This document shows, in pieces, positions 11,169 to 23,480 of a stretch of DNA of 64,000 nt. Both the position numbers and the translations under genes were made by a program. The notes below the pieces were generated by a model that was given only the letters and a program-made list of their open reading frames with translations, searched no databases and was not told where the DNA came from. Within the stretch, counting starts at the first letter, position 1. Every line of letters starts with the position of its first letter. Origin of the DNA: Gnetum montanum (lineage: Eukaryota > Streptophyta > Gnetopsida > Gnetales > Gnetaceae); NCBI GenBank assembly GCA_015680685.1, contig MNCI01024081.1:19268-83267 (forward strand), read 5' to 3'.

Positions 11169-11549
11169 TCATGATAGAATGTGGTTTGTAAAACTTCTAA
11201 TCCTACAATGGATAAGTTTGTTTCATTATTCATAAAAAATTGTTTTCTTGATTCCTTCATTAAATATTAATAGATGTGCTTGTATTTCTTAGGATTAGCT
11301 AGTAGATTGGTAGATAATTATTGCAAGAAATGTTATTCCTTAATTTAGTATCTTCCTCAAAGGAATTATTTTAACCTAGATTGAAGATTTGTGAATGATT
11401 TATCATTCATCTTCCAATAAAAAACTAAAACATACAATCCAAAAATCCTTAATGATGTTCTTTGTATTTCCAAAAACTATGAAGAGATAGAACATGATTG
11501 CTTAATAATAAAGGAAGCTATAGTGACCACACAACTGACCTAGAAGAAG

Positions 11550-11640
11550 AAATAGTATTAGAGTTGTCATAATTGTGGTAGGAATCACCTTAAGAGAGGT
11601 TATCTAGCATTACACAAGAGGGTTCATCTTCTAATTTAAA
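11550..11640 (+). pseudogene. Element J gag zinc-knuckle remnant
   Basis: Translation reads SCHNCGRNHLKRGYLALHK, a nucleic-acid-binding knuckle of form CX2CX3HX4C with the last Cys replaced by Tyr. It marks the C-terminus of gag. The preceding coding text is too decayed to delimit. Confidence 0.5.
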
Positions 11641-12389
11641 AATAAGATAAAATGACATACCAAAAACAAGAAACTACAAATCTAGAGAAGAAAGTTACCT
11701 TGAAGAAGATTTTGGTGTATATAAAAGTTGGTTTTAATGTGTTGTAGATTTCATTAATTTTCATAAATGGATTGATATTTAAGATATTTTCTTTTTTATA
11801 TATTTTTATGCATTCAATAACTTAATTTCATCCAATTTATTCAAATAACTTAATCTTAAATCTACCTATACATAAACACTTAGTGTTGAAAAGGCAAACT
11901 AACAACTAGTTACTAATAAAGGTAGATGTAATTTCTTAATTTTTGAATTACAAAGAATATCATTCAAAGTTTATTTTTATAAATTTCTATTAGGAGGCTA
12001 ATTCTTAATACTATGATTATCATTTCTTTGTTCACATAATATTGTGGATAGTTTCCAATCTTGTACTCTACCCATTCTTACTTTTGATGGAGGGATGTAG
12101 GAATAGGATTAGGAACGCATAAAATTTCTATTCAACAAGAAACATTATTAGTAAAAAAAAAAGGGTAATACCTATATTTATGAAAATTTTTTAAGTGGAC
12201 ACAAAGATAGAAGTTCAACTACTAGAAAAATTGAAAGATTTTGAAGGACTCTTAAGAGCTACCACTTAAATGAGAAGTGGAAAATGTGATAAACATGATG
12301 CCAGGTATAAAGTCTATGTCAAAAGCACCTCACTAATTATCAATATATGAATTAAAGAATCTTAAAGAATAGATCCATCAATTATTAAA

Positions 12390-12990
12390 TGAGGGTAAGA
12401 TTAGATTAAGTATATTCTTATGAGAAGCATCCATATTATTTGTTACGAGGAAAGATGGAAGTCTTCATCTTTGCATTGATCCTAGAGCATTAAACAAGGT
12501 AATAATAAAAATACTTATCCATTTCCTAAAATGGACAATTTTTTTGATCAATTATCTAATGCAACATATTTCTCTAAGATTGATTTAAAATTGAAATATA
12601 ATTGAATTTAGACTAGAAAAAGAAATATTGAAAACACAACATTCTATAATAGGTATGCCTTGTATGAATTTTTTGTGATGCTCTTTGGATTAACTATATT
12701 CCAACTACATTTATGACATTAATGAATGATATTTTTTGTGAATATTTAGATAAATTTATTATAGTAGTTATAGATGGCATAAATGTACACTCTAACACAA
12801 GAAAAGAACATATTGAACATTTACATCAAGTAATGAAGTTATTGCAAAAGAATAAACTAAAAACTGAACTTTTCAAATGTGAGTTTTTTTAACAAATGAA
12901 GGTAGCTTATTTGGGATACACTACATCAAAAGATAGATTAAAAGCATATCCCAATAAGCTAAAGGTGATTTAGAATTGGTCACAACATAA
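12390..12990 (+). pseudogene. Element J reverse transcriptase remnant
   Basis: Recognisable blocks are KDGSLHLCIDPRALNKVIIKN, YPFPKMDNFFDQLSNATYFS, and the position of the catalytic FMDD box, here mutated to VIDGI (about 12765-12785). The loss of two catalytic-box residues plus stops shows a dead enzyme. Confidence 0.65.
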
Positions 12991-13189
12991 GAATGTAACT
13001 AAAGTCAAAAGTTTATGGGAGATTTATAAAATATTTTTAATTATTATTGCTCCACTAATTAATTTATTAATTTAAAATATAATTTTAATTTAATAATCAA
13101 TGTAATAAATATTTTCTTTAAGTCAAAATATTATTAATCATGATCCCAATCTTGACGATTCCAAATCTTAATGTTTTTTCTAAAGTATC

Positions 13190-13520
13190 AATGAATGCCT
13201 ATGGAATAGGGATTAGAGTAGTTTTATCCTAGGAAGGGTGATGTCTTACAAATCCCGAATGATGAAAGGAGTCAAGTATAACTATCCTATATATGCTTTA
13301 AAGTTGTTGGTAGTTAGTCATGCTTTAAAGATTTGATGAAATTATTTATGTGGTAAGAGATTTAATTTAAAGATTAATCGTAAGACTTTGAAATATTTGC
13401 AAAAGCAACCTATCTTTGAAGATGGGTAGAACTATTAGCTAATTATGACTATGCATTAAACTATATATCTTGTAAGTAAAATATTATAGTTGATGTTTTA
13501 ACTATAATTTGTTCTATGAT
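13190..13520 (+). pseudogene. Element J RNase H remnant
   Basis: Fragments correspond to the RNase H region of M (34020-34330), including SYAFKI-like and LKTLKYLQKQPIF-like text (about 13385-13415). Stops are frequent. The assignment rests mainly on position between RT and integrase. Confidence 0.45.
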
Positions 13521-13689
13521 GATTGGAGTTATGATTGTAGGAATGAAGGATGACTTTCAAAAAGACATTTCTTAATATCCATAATTTTGAAAAAAAAATT
13601 TGATTTAATCAAATACCTAGGGCATAAAATCAAGGGAATTTTTTATAAGGATTAGAAAGTGTGTGTTCCTGAAGAAGAATAAAGAAGAA

Positions 13690-14600
13690 AAATTGCATTG
13701 TGAAGAACATCATGTTCCTTATGCAAGTTATCTAACTGTTAAAAAATATATCTAACCATGAAAAAATTTTATTATTGGTTCAATTTTAAAAGAGAAATTG
13801 ATGAAATATGTTAAAAATTTTCTAACATGCCAAATAGTGAATGCAAAACAATATAGGTCTAAAGGATTAATCAAAGCCTTTAAATTTTCAACTTGGAAGT
13901 GGGAAGATTTAACCATGGATATTACTAGACTTTTTAAAACCAAGAGAGGAAATGATACCACCCTAGTAGTGGTGGATTGATTATAAAAGATGACTCACTT
14001 TCCTATAATACAAAGTACTACCATTTCCTCAGAGGTAGAAGGGCTATTTACCAAGAAAATATTTAAGCTACATGAAAGTCCAAAGACCATAACTTTTGAT
14101 TGAGACCCAAAATTTATATCAGAAGTTTCACATAAGTTATTCTAGAATCTTGGAACCTAACTTAAGTTTAGCATTAACTACCATCCTAAAATAAATGGTA
14201 AATTGAGAAAATTAATCAAATTTTTAAAGATATTTTTTTAAGTTATGTAAAAAATAGGCCAAAACTTAGGAAAGTTATTTACACTAAGCATAGTTTGCTT
14301 ATAATAGTAGTTTTCACATTTTTTCTAAGATGAATCTCTTTGAAGTGATTTATGATAGAAACTTTAGGTCTCCTATATTCTAATTTAATCTTGTTACAAG
14401 AAAGTATTACAAAAATGAAGAGCTAAATAGCATAAAACAAAAAGTAATAAAGTCAATAGAAAACTTACAAGTAGCATAGGATAGATACGAAGAATATATA
14501 GACAAGACCTAGACCAAGAAAGAGTTTCAAATTGGAGATTAAGTCCTATTAATTGTTATACCTACCTAAAGTTTCTTTAAGCTAGGAAAGAATGACTAAA
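13690..14600 (+). pseudogene. Element J integrase remnant
   Basis: The open stretch 13798-13980 (FLTCQIVNAKQYRSKGLIKA then WEDLTMDITRLFKTKRGNDT) covers the zinc-binding/core boundary with the first catalytic Asp region (TMDI). Downstream, NYHPKINGKL marks the third catalytic region with its Glu changed. The C-terminal FQIGD motif lies near 14525. It is broken by stops. Confidence 0.6.
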
Positions 14601-14759
14601 AATTGTAGAAAAAGCATGAAAAGAAATCTAGGATCCTAACATTATTTATCAACTTCTAAAATCCTAAAAATATGATTAGTTTCTATTTTTAGACTTTTAG
14701 GTGTCCTATGAAGTCTTAGAAACTATATTTCTGGCTATTTTTGCAATTTATAAAATTTC

Positions 14760-17660
14760 TTTGTACTAACACATGGTATCAAACTATAACATTAGAATTC
14801 ATTGTGATCTTCATCACTACCTTGCAATTAGATTATGATAGAATAGAAAGGTGTCCTTTGGTTTTGTAATAGCAAGTTGAGTAAAATGTAAATTATGGCT
14901 TTAAACCCTAGTTATTTAATTTAAAATATTGGAAAAATTGAAAGAAGATTAAAGCAAATTAAAATAAAGCCAAAACATTTTCTAATGTCCCATGAATAAG
15001 ACTAATCATTATAAAAATATTGAATTTTAGAAAACATACATAAAATAACTTGATCTAACATGTAAGCCTTTCATCAAATAGTTACTAAAAAATTGGAATG
15101 AAAAAAATGAATGCACAATTAACCAAAGCACAAAAATCTTAAAAATATAGCAAAGTACCAAATTTTCCCTCCCTAATTGACAATACTACAACTAGAAAGT
15201 ACCTAAAGTTAATAAGTATTTATGCTCACAAGGGTATGACATGGTTAGGTAAAAGGGATATTCCTATTGGGAAAAACTAAAATTATAAAGAAAAAAATGA
15301 TTTTAATTTCTAAAATTAATAAACATAATATAGTAACATGAGCTTGCACCTAGCACTAGCCTAATTGGTAACCCTATATGGGATAGCTTATAGCTATGCC
15401 TATTACCAATTCTAATAACAAGGTCTAAGGTCCAAATATAACTAACCAAGGTACTAATATAAGACTCTTTAAAATATAAGCTAAAAATAAGTTAAAAACT
15501 AAAAAAAAAGAAATACATTTATTGACAAAAATACTTTGATAAACACAAAGTATTCCAAACAAAGTATACCACAATGAGTCATAAAAGATCAATAACTAGA
15601 GCCTTAGAAACAAGGGTTTTAGTGGAAAGGATTTCATTAGCAAGGGTTTTAACATTGATATGCGGTAGTAAGGGGTCTGGCATTGATATGACATACAATG
15701 TTACTAGATTTAGTAGGTGATCCTTCAAGTGATACAACCACTTCTTTGCCTTTCTACAAATTACTTAATGATTTATATGAATTTATTACTTAGAAATTTT
15801 AAAAAGATATGTTTTATAATTATGAATTATTTAACTTGTTCCTCAAGTTTTTTGGAATTATTTAAATTTGGTTTAGAAAGATTGAGATTTGGATATTATC
15901 CATGCTCATTTTTTGTCAAACTCATTTTTGCTAGTAGGATTTGTTAATTCGATGATGGTGTCCAAGGACCTTGATATTGGTGTTTTCAATAATCATCATG
16001 ATTTATTGATTATTCAAAAGTGGACTCCCTCTTTTAATCTAACATCTTCTAAATTTCAAAATATTTCTGATTTTGTTGAATTGCCAAATCTTCTATTAAT
16101 TTTTGAAAAAGTTAAAAGAGATATTATCTCTTGTATTGGGCCTATTAAGCATTCTAGAACCTTTGTTATAGTTAGCAATTTTTATAGAATTTGATATATG
16201 ATTTAAGTGGATCTTGATTTACTTAAGTGAGAAATTATTTTGTATGCTAGTGGAATTCAATATATGTAGAGTGTTACTTATTATAGTCTTCCAAAGTCAT
16301 GTTACTATTATCATTGAGAAGATCACAAGTTTGATTCATGTTCTTTTATGCTACAAAAAAAGGTAATGCAATCACGTTAGCAATAAGCTACTATAAAGGA
16401 TACTAAGGTTTCTTCTACAAATGTTTAGATATTACTAAGGTTTTTCTTACAAATGCAGCAAACCCTAAGATGATTTATTCTACTGATGTTTTAACAATTC
16501 ATGCACTCCTTTCTTTTACTATTGCTCAACAAAATATATCTTCAGAAAAGTTCCAATGAAATTAGCTTCAAAAAATTCTTCAATGAAAATGGAGTAAAAA
16601 ATATATATTCCCAAAGTTTCACAAAATCTTATTATTGATTGAGATGATTTTTAATTAGCTCTTCATAATAAAAAATTTTGAGGAAGTCTATCTATTGAAG
16701 ATTACATGCCAAATCTTTAGATTGAACAACATGTTTAAAATATTTTAACTACTAATAATTCATTTGTAACTATTGGTCAATATATGAAGATAATATCTTT
16801 TGATAATGTTTATGTTATTAATAGATTGAGGGATTCCTCCCCCTCCACTCAATGTTAATCTTTTCATAAAATGTCCAATTTCCCATCCCAAAGGAAATGC
16901 TTTTCAAGATTAATTACAAGGATGAAAATCTAAAAGTACATCCCCAAAACAATTAGGTATTTTCTTATTATTATTTTGAAGTTTTTCCTCTTTATAATAC
17001 TATGATTTTTTACTCTAGATTTATATATATTTATTAGATTTGACATCCTCCAAACAAAGTATACAACAAAGTTGGGGGATGTTAAAATCCCGAAATAATT
17101 CTAATATAGGTATACCCTAAGATATGTAACTCAAAGTTGCCCCCCAAAATTGAACCCATGACTTTGAAGTTTTAAATTAAAAGTCTTAACACTAGGCTAA
17201 TACCTCATTATAGTACCCCATGTACCAATGACCCATTCAATACCTAGTATATGCCAACTCAAAACTCTAATAAATAAATTAGTGTAGATATGAAAAATTT
17301 AAAAAAATAAAAAAAATGTAAAATAAAAACCAAAAATAAAATTACATTAAAATATCAAAAGCATCTAAAATATAATTATCAAGCACATAGCTTAGCCACT
17401 ATAAAATACAAACATAATCAAATCAGAAAAAGGTTTTAAACACAAGACATAAACTCAATAACAAGATACCAAGGATTCAAATCACAAACATACCAAGTGT
17501 AAGGGGCATCTAAGCTAGGGATGTTAAAGTAAAAGATGAGAAGGAGATAAAAGAGAATCTACAAGCACAATTGAAAAGGAAAAACCCTAGTTGCATTTAA
17601 AGACTTATTTGAGAACAAAATAAAAATTGTAGGGAGCTATTTTGTGATGTACTAACATAA
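14760..17660 (+). mobile_element. Possible LTR-type element with a PBS, a DUF4283-like ORF and a PPT
   Basis: A TGGTATCAAACTATAAC sequence (14773) resembles the tRNA-iMet PBS used by many plant LTR elements and follows the text TTGTACTAACA. GTTGGGGGATG at 17072-17082 followed by TTAAAATCCC looks like a PPT joined to an LTR start, and TGTACTAACA recurs at 17649-17658. No RT or integrase was recognised between. The 5' LTR could not be delimited, so this is tentative. Confidence 0.35.
15717..16370 (+). pseudogene. DUF4283-like ORF with zinc-knuckle remnant
   Basis: Two overlapping open stretches carry text such as KDLDIGVFNNHHDLLIIQKW and a FVELPNLLLIFEK-like segment, the pattern of the DUF4283 domain found in plant LINE ORF1 proteins and related transposon proteins. 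Downstream, past several stops, a CYYYHxEDHKFDSC segment (about 16300-16345) resembles the knuckle that often follows this domain. A role in nucleic-acid binding is inferred from the family. No RT follows. It is broken. Confidence 0.4.
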
Positions 17661-18815
17661 TTTTCTATTAGTAAAATAAATATTGTAAAAAATGTAAATA
17701 TATTATGTAATAATTGATCCCAAATAAAAAGATCAAAAAATTATAATTAGTAACTAGTTATTGATCAAGGATTGCAACTATTCCTTTGGGTATCTCTTAG
17801 GGGTTTGATAGGGATCTCATTAGTTTGGGCCAATGGGATATATCATATAGAATGCAATGCAATCTGGTTGTAATCTTCAAAGATGATGTTGAGTGAATTG
17901 TCAAGAACACTCAGGTATATCATTACATTCAAGAAATAGAAGAGATGATATAATACATATGATACAATTAAGACCCTTATCGTCACAGTGAAAGATAGAA
18001 AAGCATTTATAATTTTCTATTTTATAATTTATATGGATTTTGAAAATATAAGAATAAAACAAGTATAAACATGCACATATCATAATCCCTTATGGGTATA
18101 GGTGTAGTGATAGTTTTGCAATTCCTCTTAAGGATAGAAGCAACACAACAACCTCAATGGCCCAACACCATGTCATATAGTTGTGATCTCCTTGGGTAAG
18201 AATGATTCATCACAACCTATGAAAATGAGAATTAAATCAATATTTTTATGGTTTTAAATATTTTTTAAAAAATTATGTATTAAATATTTAAGGCATCAAT
18301 GGTGAAATAAGGGAAACCATAAGCTTTATTCACTATGCAAACAATGGACTCTCAATTGATCAAAGGCTTTCAAGCTATGTAAGCAAGGTAGCACTCTCAT
18401 AGAGTTTAGCCACACTTATGAAAGAGATGACTTAATATGTACATAAGACAAGGAAAGAAATCAACTTACCTAAGGAAATAAGAGCTCTTCACATAACCAC
18501 ATGCCAAAATCCCAAATGAAATCTAAATTAAGACTAGGATATGTGTAAGAGCTCATCTCAAGTATTTATAGTTTTTGCATGAAAAAAAAGAAGGTTTGTC
18601 AATGCCTAGATGTCAATGAAGGTCCATAAATGTAGCCTTTGCTAATCAAAATATAATTTCAAGATTTTGGCTTGAAATTAAGCAAGCAAAGAATGCACTA
18701 ACACCCCTACACTAATCGTGTAGGGGCACTACTGCATGACTTCAAAAATCACACTTTACATGATGGATCTTGGATGAAAACCAGAAATTGAGGAAGCGTA
18801 CCTAAGGAATCATAG
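17661..18815. other. No gene seen
   Basis: AT-rich sequence with no conserved ORF, RNA gene or repeat that I recognise. It is the insertion target of element A, and its last five bases (CATAG, 18811-18815) match the CATAA beyond the other end of A at four of five positions. Confidence 0.5.
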
Positions 18816-19614
18816 TGATGAGTGGCGAGGTACCCCTACACTCAACCATACAAATATGAGCATTTCACACGTGATCCGATCGAACTCAAAGGACTAAGTG
18901 CTTACACGCCTTAATGGAACACTCAGGGTTAATCAATCATTGTCTTCCCAAACTTACTTGTATTGTCACAGTTGTATGGTTAAGTAAGCTTGAGGTATAT
19001 GATTTTTGTAACTTTTATCTTTTTAATGTCTTATGCTAATAAGGGAAGGTAAAGATAACTAAGTGACTAACTTACATTAACTATTCACTAACTAAGTTCT
19101 AATTTTTCCTAACACCAATATCCGTTCCCACTTGTTGTACACATCCTAAACCAATGCAACGCTGCTAGGATTACCAAACGCTAGTCATTACTGGGTTACC
19201 AAGTGCTACACACATGCTCAAAGTGGTCATACTGAGTGTACTTAATTAAGATAGTCAAAGGTTGAGAGGGAGATTAATTAACTAGGAAAGCATTAAACAT
19301 TCAATAATAATTAATTACTAATTAGCTTAATCCATATGCTGCAAGGTTTATCATAAAGTTCATGTTTATTTCCATACAAAAATGTGTGCTTAGGTACAAT
19401 TTGCTTGAATAAATATCCGTTCACTCTATGACTCCTACTGCAATCACATAGAAATTATTCTAACTCTAGAATGGTAAAACTGCAAGAGTTTGGCTAAGGG
19501 TCTAAGTCTAACTATTCAGAACAAAGGGCATCACCTCTTATTTATAGAAAATGAGGTAGGATGCGATATCATGTGGTGGATGCTATATCGTGTACGTGAT
19601 ATCACAACTCATCA
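18816..19614 (-). repeat. 3' LTR of element A
   Basis: Runs TGATGAGTGGCGAGG to CAACTCATCA, 799 bp. It pairs with the 5' LTR at 27896-28695. The U3 end (19560-19606) holds two GATATC copies and a mutated third. Confidence 0.88.
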
Positions 19615-19630
19615 TACCCCCATGACTAAA
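19615..19630 (-). other. Polypurine tract of element A
   Basis: The minus strand reads TTTAGTCATGGGGGTA immediately before the 3' LTR, the expected plus-strand primer site. Confidence 0.8.
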
Positions 19631-21525
19631 TGAAAACTCATCCTCGAGTTCCTTACAAAATATTGGGAAGGTATGGGATTATTAACTTGAATGACACTAA
19701 TGGTGAATGGGGTGACACGTGAATGGATCATCATTACAATACATGGCAATATTAGTGTTCATGACCACAAAAGTGAACACTATACACATTTGACATCCAG
19801 CCTTATTTGGCAGCTGAGAGAGAAGAGAGAGAGAAGAAAAGAAAAGAAGAAGGTGTGTTGCTACCGATGCCAGGATTGCACCTTTTATTGTCCATCCATA
19901 ACCACATCATCAATCTTGTTCCTTGCATAACTGTTCCAGCACCAGTCCATCCTAAGTGTTTCCTCTAGGTCCAGTCCATTGTTGTATGATTTCCATCTAC
20001 ACACACAACACAATTTCATATTAGCAAGGATAAATAAATAACAATGCAGTTGATACCTTGCCTCGGTGTATGGTCCATTGGTTGAGTTGTGATATGGCTA
20101 ATACGAATTCTGGAGATATAACACTAGTGACTACCCAAGGTGTAGGGGTTAGGAGAAAATTGAAAAAATTGGACCATGATCCCCATGACTAAGAGCGATC
20201 CTCCGATAGCGATAGAATGCAAAAAGATAACAAATAAGAAATATGGAGAAAAAGAAATAATGGCAACATCGATAAAATGGATGTCAGAAGTAAAAATGAA
20301 CAAATTAAATGTTGATGGAAGAAATGTTTAAGGGAAAGAGGTTAACTGATGCACCAAATAGGAATGCTAGTGGGTTCTCCCCAAAGCAGGCTCATGCCCA
20401 TTATGCCCTAACAAACCCACATTTAAAGAGTCTATGGGCTCTGGAAATGTCATTCAGAAGCAAGAGTTAAAGTCTTAACCACAAGAATTTACCAAAAAGA
20501 CAAAAATGCATTAACTAACTTATAGACTACTGATAAAATTGGCAATGAGGTGGAAAGTGGAGGAAGAATAATGGGAAGAAGAGAAGAGAATGGAATGGAG
20601 TCCCACAAATAAGGTGGTGTACAACCCCTTATGTATTTATGGTTAATGTGAGTTAGTAGATCTCATTCCAAATATAGCCTCAAAAAATCCACATTCAGTG
20701 AGTTCGCATTAATACACTTGGCCAATCCATCTACCTGGAGTAATAGGAATGCTTTCACCAAAGATTCACCACCATTCCAAGGAAAAGAGAAAGGGAAAAG
20801 TAGGAAGCAAGAGAGGGCCTTAGTTAGAGAGAACATTTTTGTTTAGTTCCATAACTAGTGCTTGTAGCCTAGATGATTATTTTGTCTAAGGAGTGTGCTT
20901 TGAATTCTCACTTTTTTCTCTCTTCTCCTTCTTTTCTTTTTGTTGTGAGAACCACACCCTGCAAAGACTTATTATTTTTATTATCTCAGCTTCCCAATAA
21001 TAGAGCAATGTCAAAAAGGTAAGAAAAACTCAAGAATAAAACATCCAAGCACCCAAGAGAATGGCTAGCACAAATGCACCAAATCCCCTTGAAGTCATAC
21101 CCTTTTCAATCCATGAGTCCTTCCTTAGTTTGAGAAATGCCCAGTCACCAATTCATTAATAGTTTTATTACTAAGAAAGAGGTTGTACACTTCCAAGCCA
21201 AGGGAGACTATAGAAATTCATGAATGCATGGATGACGTGGACTATTGCCTGCTATATCAAAAGAACCATACCTTAGCATCAACATTATAACTTCAAGGTA
21301 AAAACCAAACATTAGCAATCAATAGAAATACGGTTCATACCACCATCAGGAGCACTTATTAGGTGATGAACATATCAAAACAAACAAACACACAAAGAAA
21401 TAAAAAAAGTATAAACGATGTTTCAAAACAAAAACAAGAAAAGTTAAAGAAATTTGCAAAATAAAAATGTGTAGAAAAAACTTAAAAAGGAATTGAGGGC
21501 CTCAATGATCAGTAGAGGTGGCCAT
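19631..21525 (-). other. Non-coding 3' region of element A between integrase and PPT
   Basis: Athila elements often carry an env-like ORF here, but none is readable. The region contains the conserved block also found in C, D and E, with its hairpin at 20387-20400, and a C/T-rich stretch near 20910-20940. The 79-codon plus-strand open frame at 19691-19930 is antisense and not supported. Confidence 0.55.
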
Positions 21526-21541
21526 CTCCCCCATGACTGAG
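21526..21541 (-). other. Internal PPT-like motif after the element A integrase
   Basis: The minus strand reads CTCAGTCATGGGGGAG, close to the terminal PPT. It lies at the junction between pol and the 3' region, the position equivalent to the gag/spacer junction in C, D and E. Confidence 0.45.
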
Positions 21542-21559
21542 TTGGAAGGAGGAGATCCA

Positions 21560-22740
21560 AAATAATGAGCAGGGTCATCCCTTCTCCGAGGTAGCATGTG
21601 CATTGACTATTCTAAGTTCATGGAAGGGTTTGGTTTGTTGCACATTGACTAGTAATCTCTTATCAGGGCTCTTAGGTTTGTATATGGTTATGGCCCCTAA
21701 AGAAAAGGTAGTATGAATAATGTAAGGTCCTTCCCACAGTGTTTGAAATTTTTTGCGTTGTGGCACATGTGTGGGATTCCAATAGAGAAACTAATCTCTT
21801 GGTTGATACTTAACCTTTCGAATCTTCAAGTCATGACATTGCTTATTATATGCCTTGTGTAACTCATTTGATGACAGGGCCGCTAATTGGTTTTCGTCTA
21901 GCACGTTTAAAGTTTCCAACCTTTGTTTTTGTGCTAGATCAACATTGAGGTGGAGGTCATAAGCCATTGATAGTGTATGGAGCTCGATTTGAATTGGAAG
22001 TGTTGGAAGCTTTCCATACACTAACTCATAGAGAGAGTAGCCTATAGGGAGTTTCCAAGTGGAGCGGTATGCCCAAAGAGCATCATTCAATTTAGTGCTC
22101 CAATCTCGCCTATACTTACTAATTGTCCTTGTCAATATTTTAGTGATCTTTCTGTTGGTGACCTCAGCTTGTCTGTTAGCTTGGGATGATAAGGTGTAGT
22201 CAATTATGTTCAACCCCTAAGTGTTGCATTAACTTTTGAAAAGTTGCACCTGTGAAATGTGTTCCATTATCCGAAATAAGTGCACATGGCACACCAAACT
22301 TATTTATGATTTTTTGTTGCACAAATCATGCAGCTGTAAATGATGTGCAGTTTATAACATCAGCTCCTTCAACCCATTTTGTTAGATAGTCTACAGCAAC
22401 TACAACATAAGCTTTTCCATTAGACATTTGTGTAATGGGCCCCATAAAGTCTATCCCCCAAATGTCGAAGGGTTCCAAAGGTTGAATCCATTGTTGTGGC
22501 CCCTCCATCCTAGTAGTCATTCCCCCATCACATTGAAAACACTTGCAAGATTGGACAAAATGATGGGCATCTCAAAATATTTTTGGCCAGTAATATCCTA
22601 CAAGCAGGATCTTAATAGTCGTTCGCCTCCCGCATAGTCACCCCCACAAGGGCCCTCATAAGCATCTTGGAGGACTCTTAGTTGGTCCACCTTGGGCACA
22701 CACCATCGAACCAAGCCATCAGGACACACTTTGTAAAGTT
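21560..22740 (-). pseudogene. Element A integrase, degenerate
   Basis: Integrase would insert the cDNA into the nuclear genome. The zinc-finger remnant (CKCFQCDG, about 22525-22550) is followed by the DDE core: first Asp in WGIDFMGPI (about 22450), second Asp in LISDNGTHFTG (about 22270), Glu in QAEVTNRKI (about 22160). The C-terminal domain at 21575-21766 contains FQTLWEGPYIIH and a VNVQQTKPFHE segment typical of the family. All three catalytic residues are kept, but frame breaks near 22220 and 21780 stop a continuous product. Confidence 0.82.
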
Positions 22741-22989
22741 GTCTATTGATCTCCATGAAGTGCGTAGCTCTGTGAAGAAATTTTTATTTCTTCCTAAAGT
22801 CTAGCTTTAGTGATGTTTGTTGGGTAAGGAGATAGGAGAGAATGCTACTATACCAATTTGTCTCTGTGGGTTGGTTATTCACTACACTAGCAAAGAGGGC
22901 TTCATCAAGAAAATGATTGAACATTACATATTCATGCTCTTTGTTGTCCCAGCACAATAGAGATAAATGATCTGCAACTACGTTCTCGA

Positions 22990-23480
22990 TGCCCTTTCAA
23001 TCGATCATCGTTAGATTGAATTCCTGTAGGATTACCAGCCACTGTATAATACGAGGGCTTACATTGGCTTGTTCATGAGGAACCGAATTGCACTATGATC
23101 CATATGGATGAACACTTTGTAACCTAACACATAGTGCCTAAACTTATCCAGTGCAAACACTACAGCCATTAATTCTTTTTCTGTAGTTGTGTAGTTAAGT
23201 TGTGCATCGGTGATACTCCTACTTGCACAATGGATGTAGTAAGGATATTTTTGGTCATCTATATGTGTAACTACGGCTCCTAAGGCATAATTAGACATGT
23301 TAGTCATTATATGGAATGGTTTGGACCAATCAGGAGCTTGTAGAATGGAATTTTCTACAAGCTTTTGTTTTAGAGTTTGGAATGCTCATTCACATTCCCT
23401 AGTCCATTCGAATGGTGTGTCCTTCTTTGTTAGCTCTACCAATAGTTTGGCAATCTTGGAGAAGTTCTCAATGAATCTCC
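22990..23480 (-). pseudogene. Element A RNase H region, partial
   Basis: The open stretch 23059-23307 has MSNYALGAVVTHIDDQK, then TTTEKELMAVVFALDKFRHY, then FIHMDHSAIRFLMNK, the pattern of the RNase H fused to Ty3/gypsy RT, which removes the RNA strand. It is continuous with the RT upstream apart from stops. Some family-conserved acidic residues are changed (for example TNMS where TDAS is usual). Confidence 0.78.

Larger units (their letters stand above)
11480..14600 (+). mobile_element. Element J: degenerate chromovirus-like Ty3/gypsy relic
   Basis: Coding remnants appear in gag-RT-RNase H-integrase order on the plus strand, all heavily mutated. It is more decayed than M and K and has lost part of the protease region. 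No LTR could be assigned with confidence on either side. Confidence 0.65.

Noticed and set aside
19691-19930. A plus-strand ORF in the 3' region of element A (possible antisense gene)
   Set aside because: Antisense to the element and not conserved in C, D or E.
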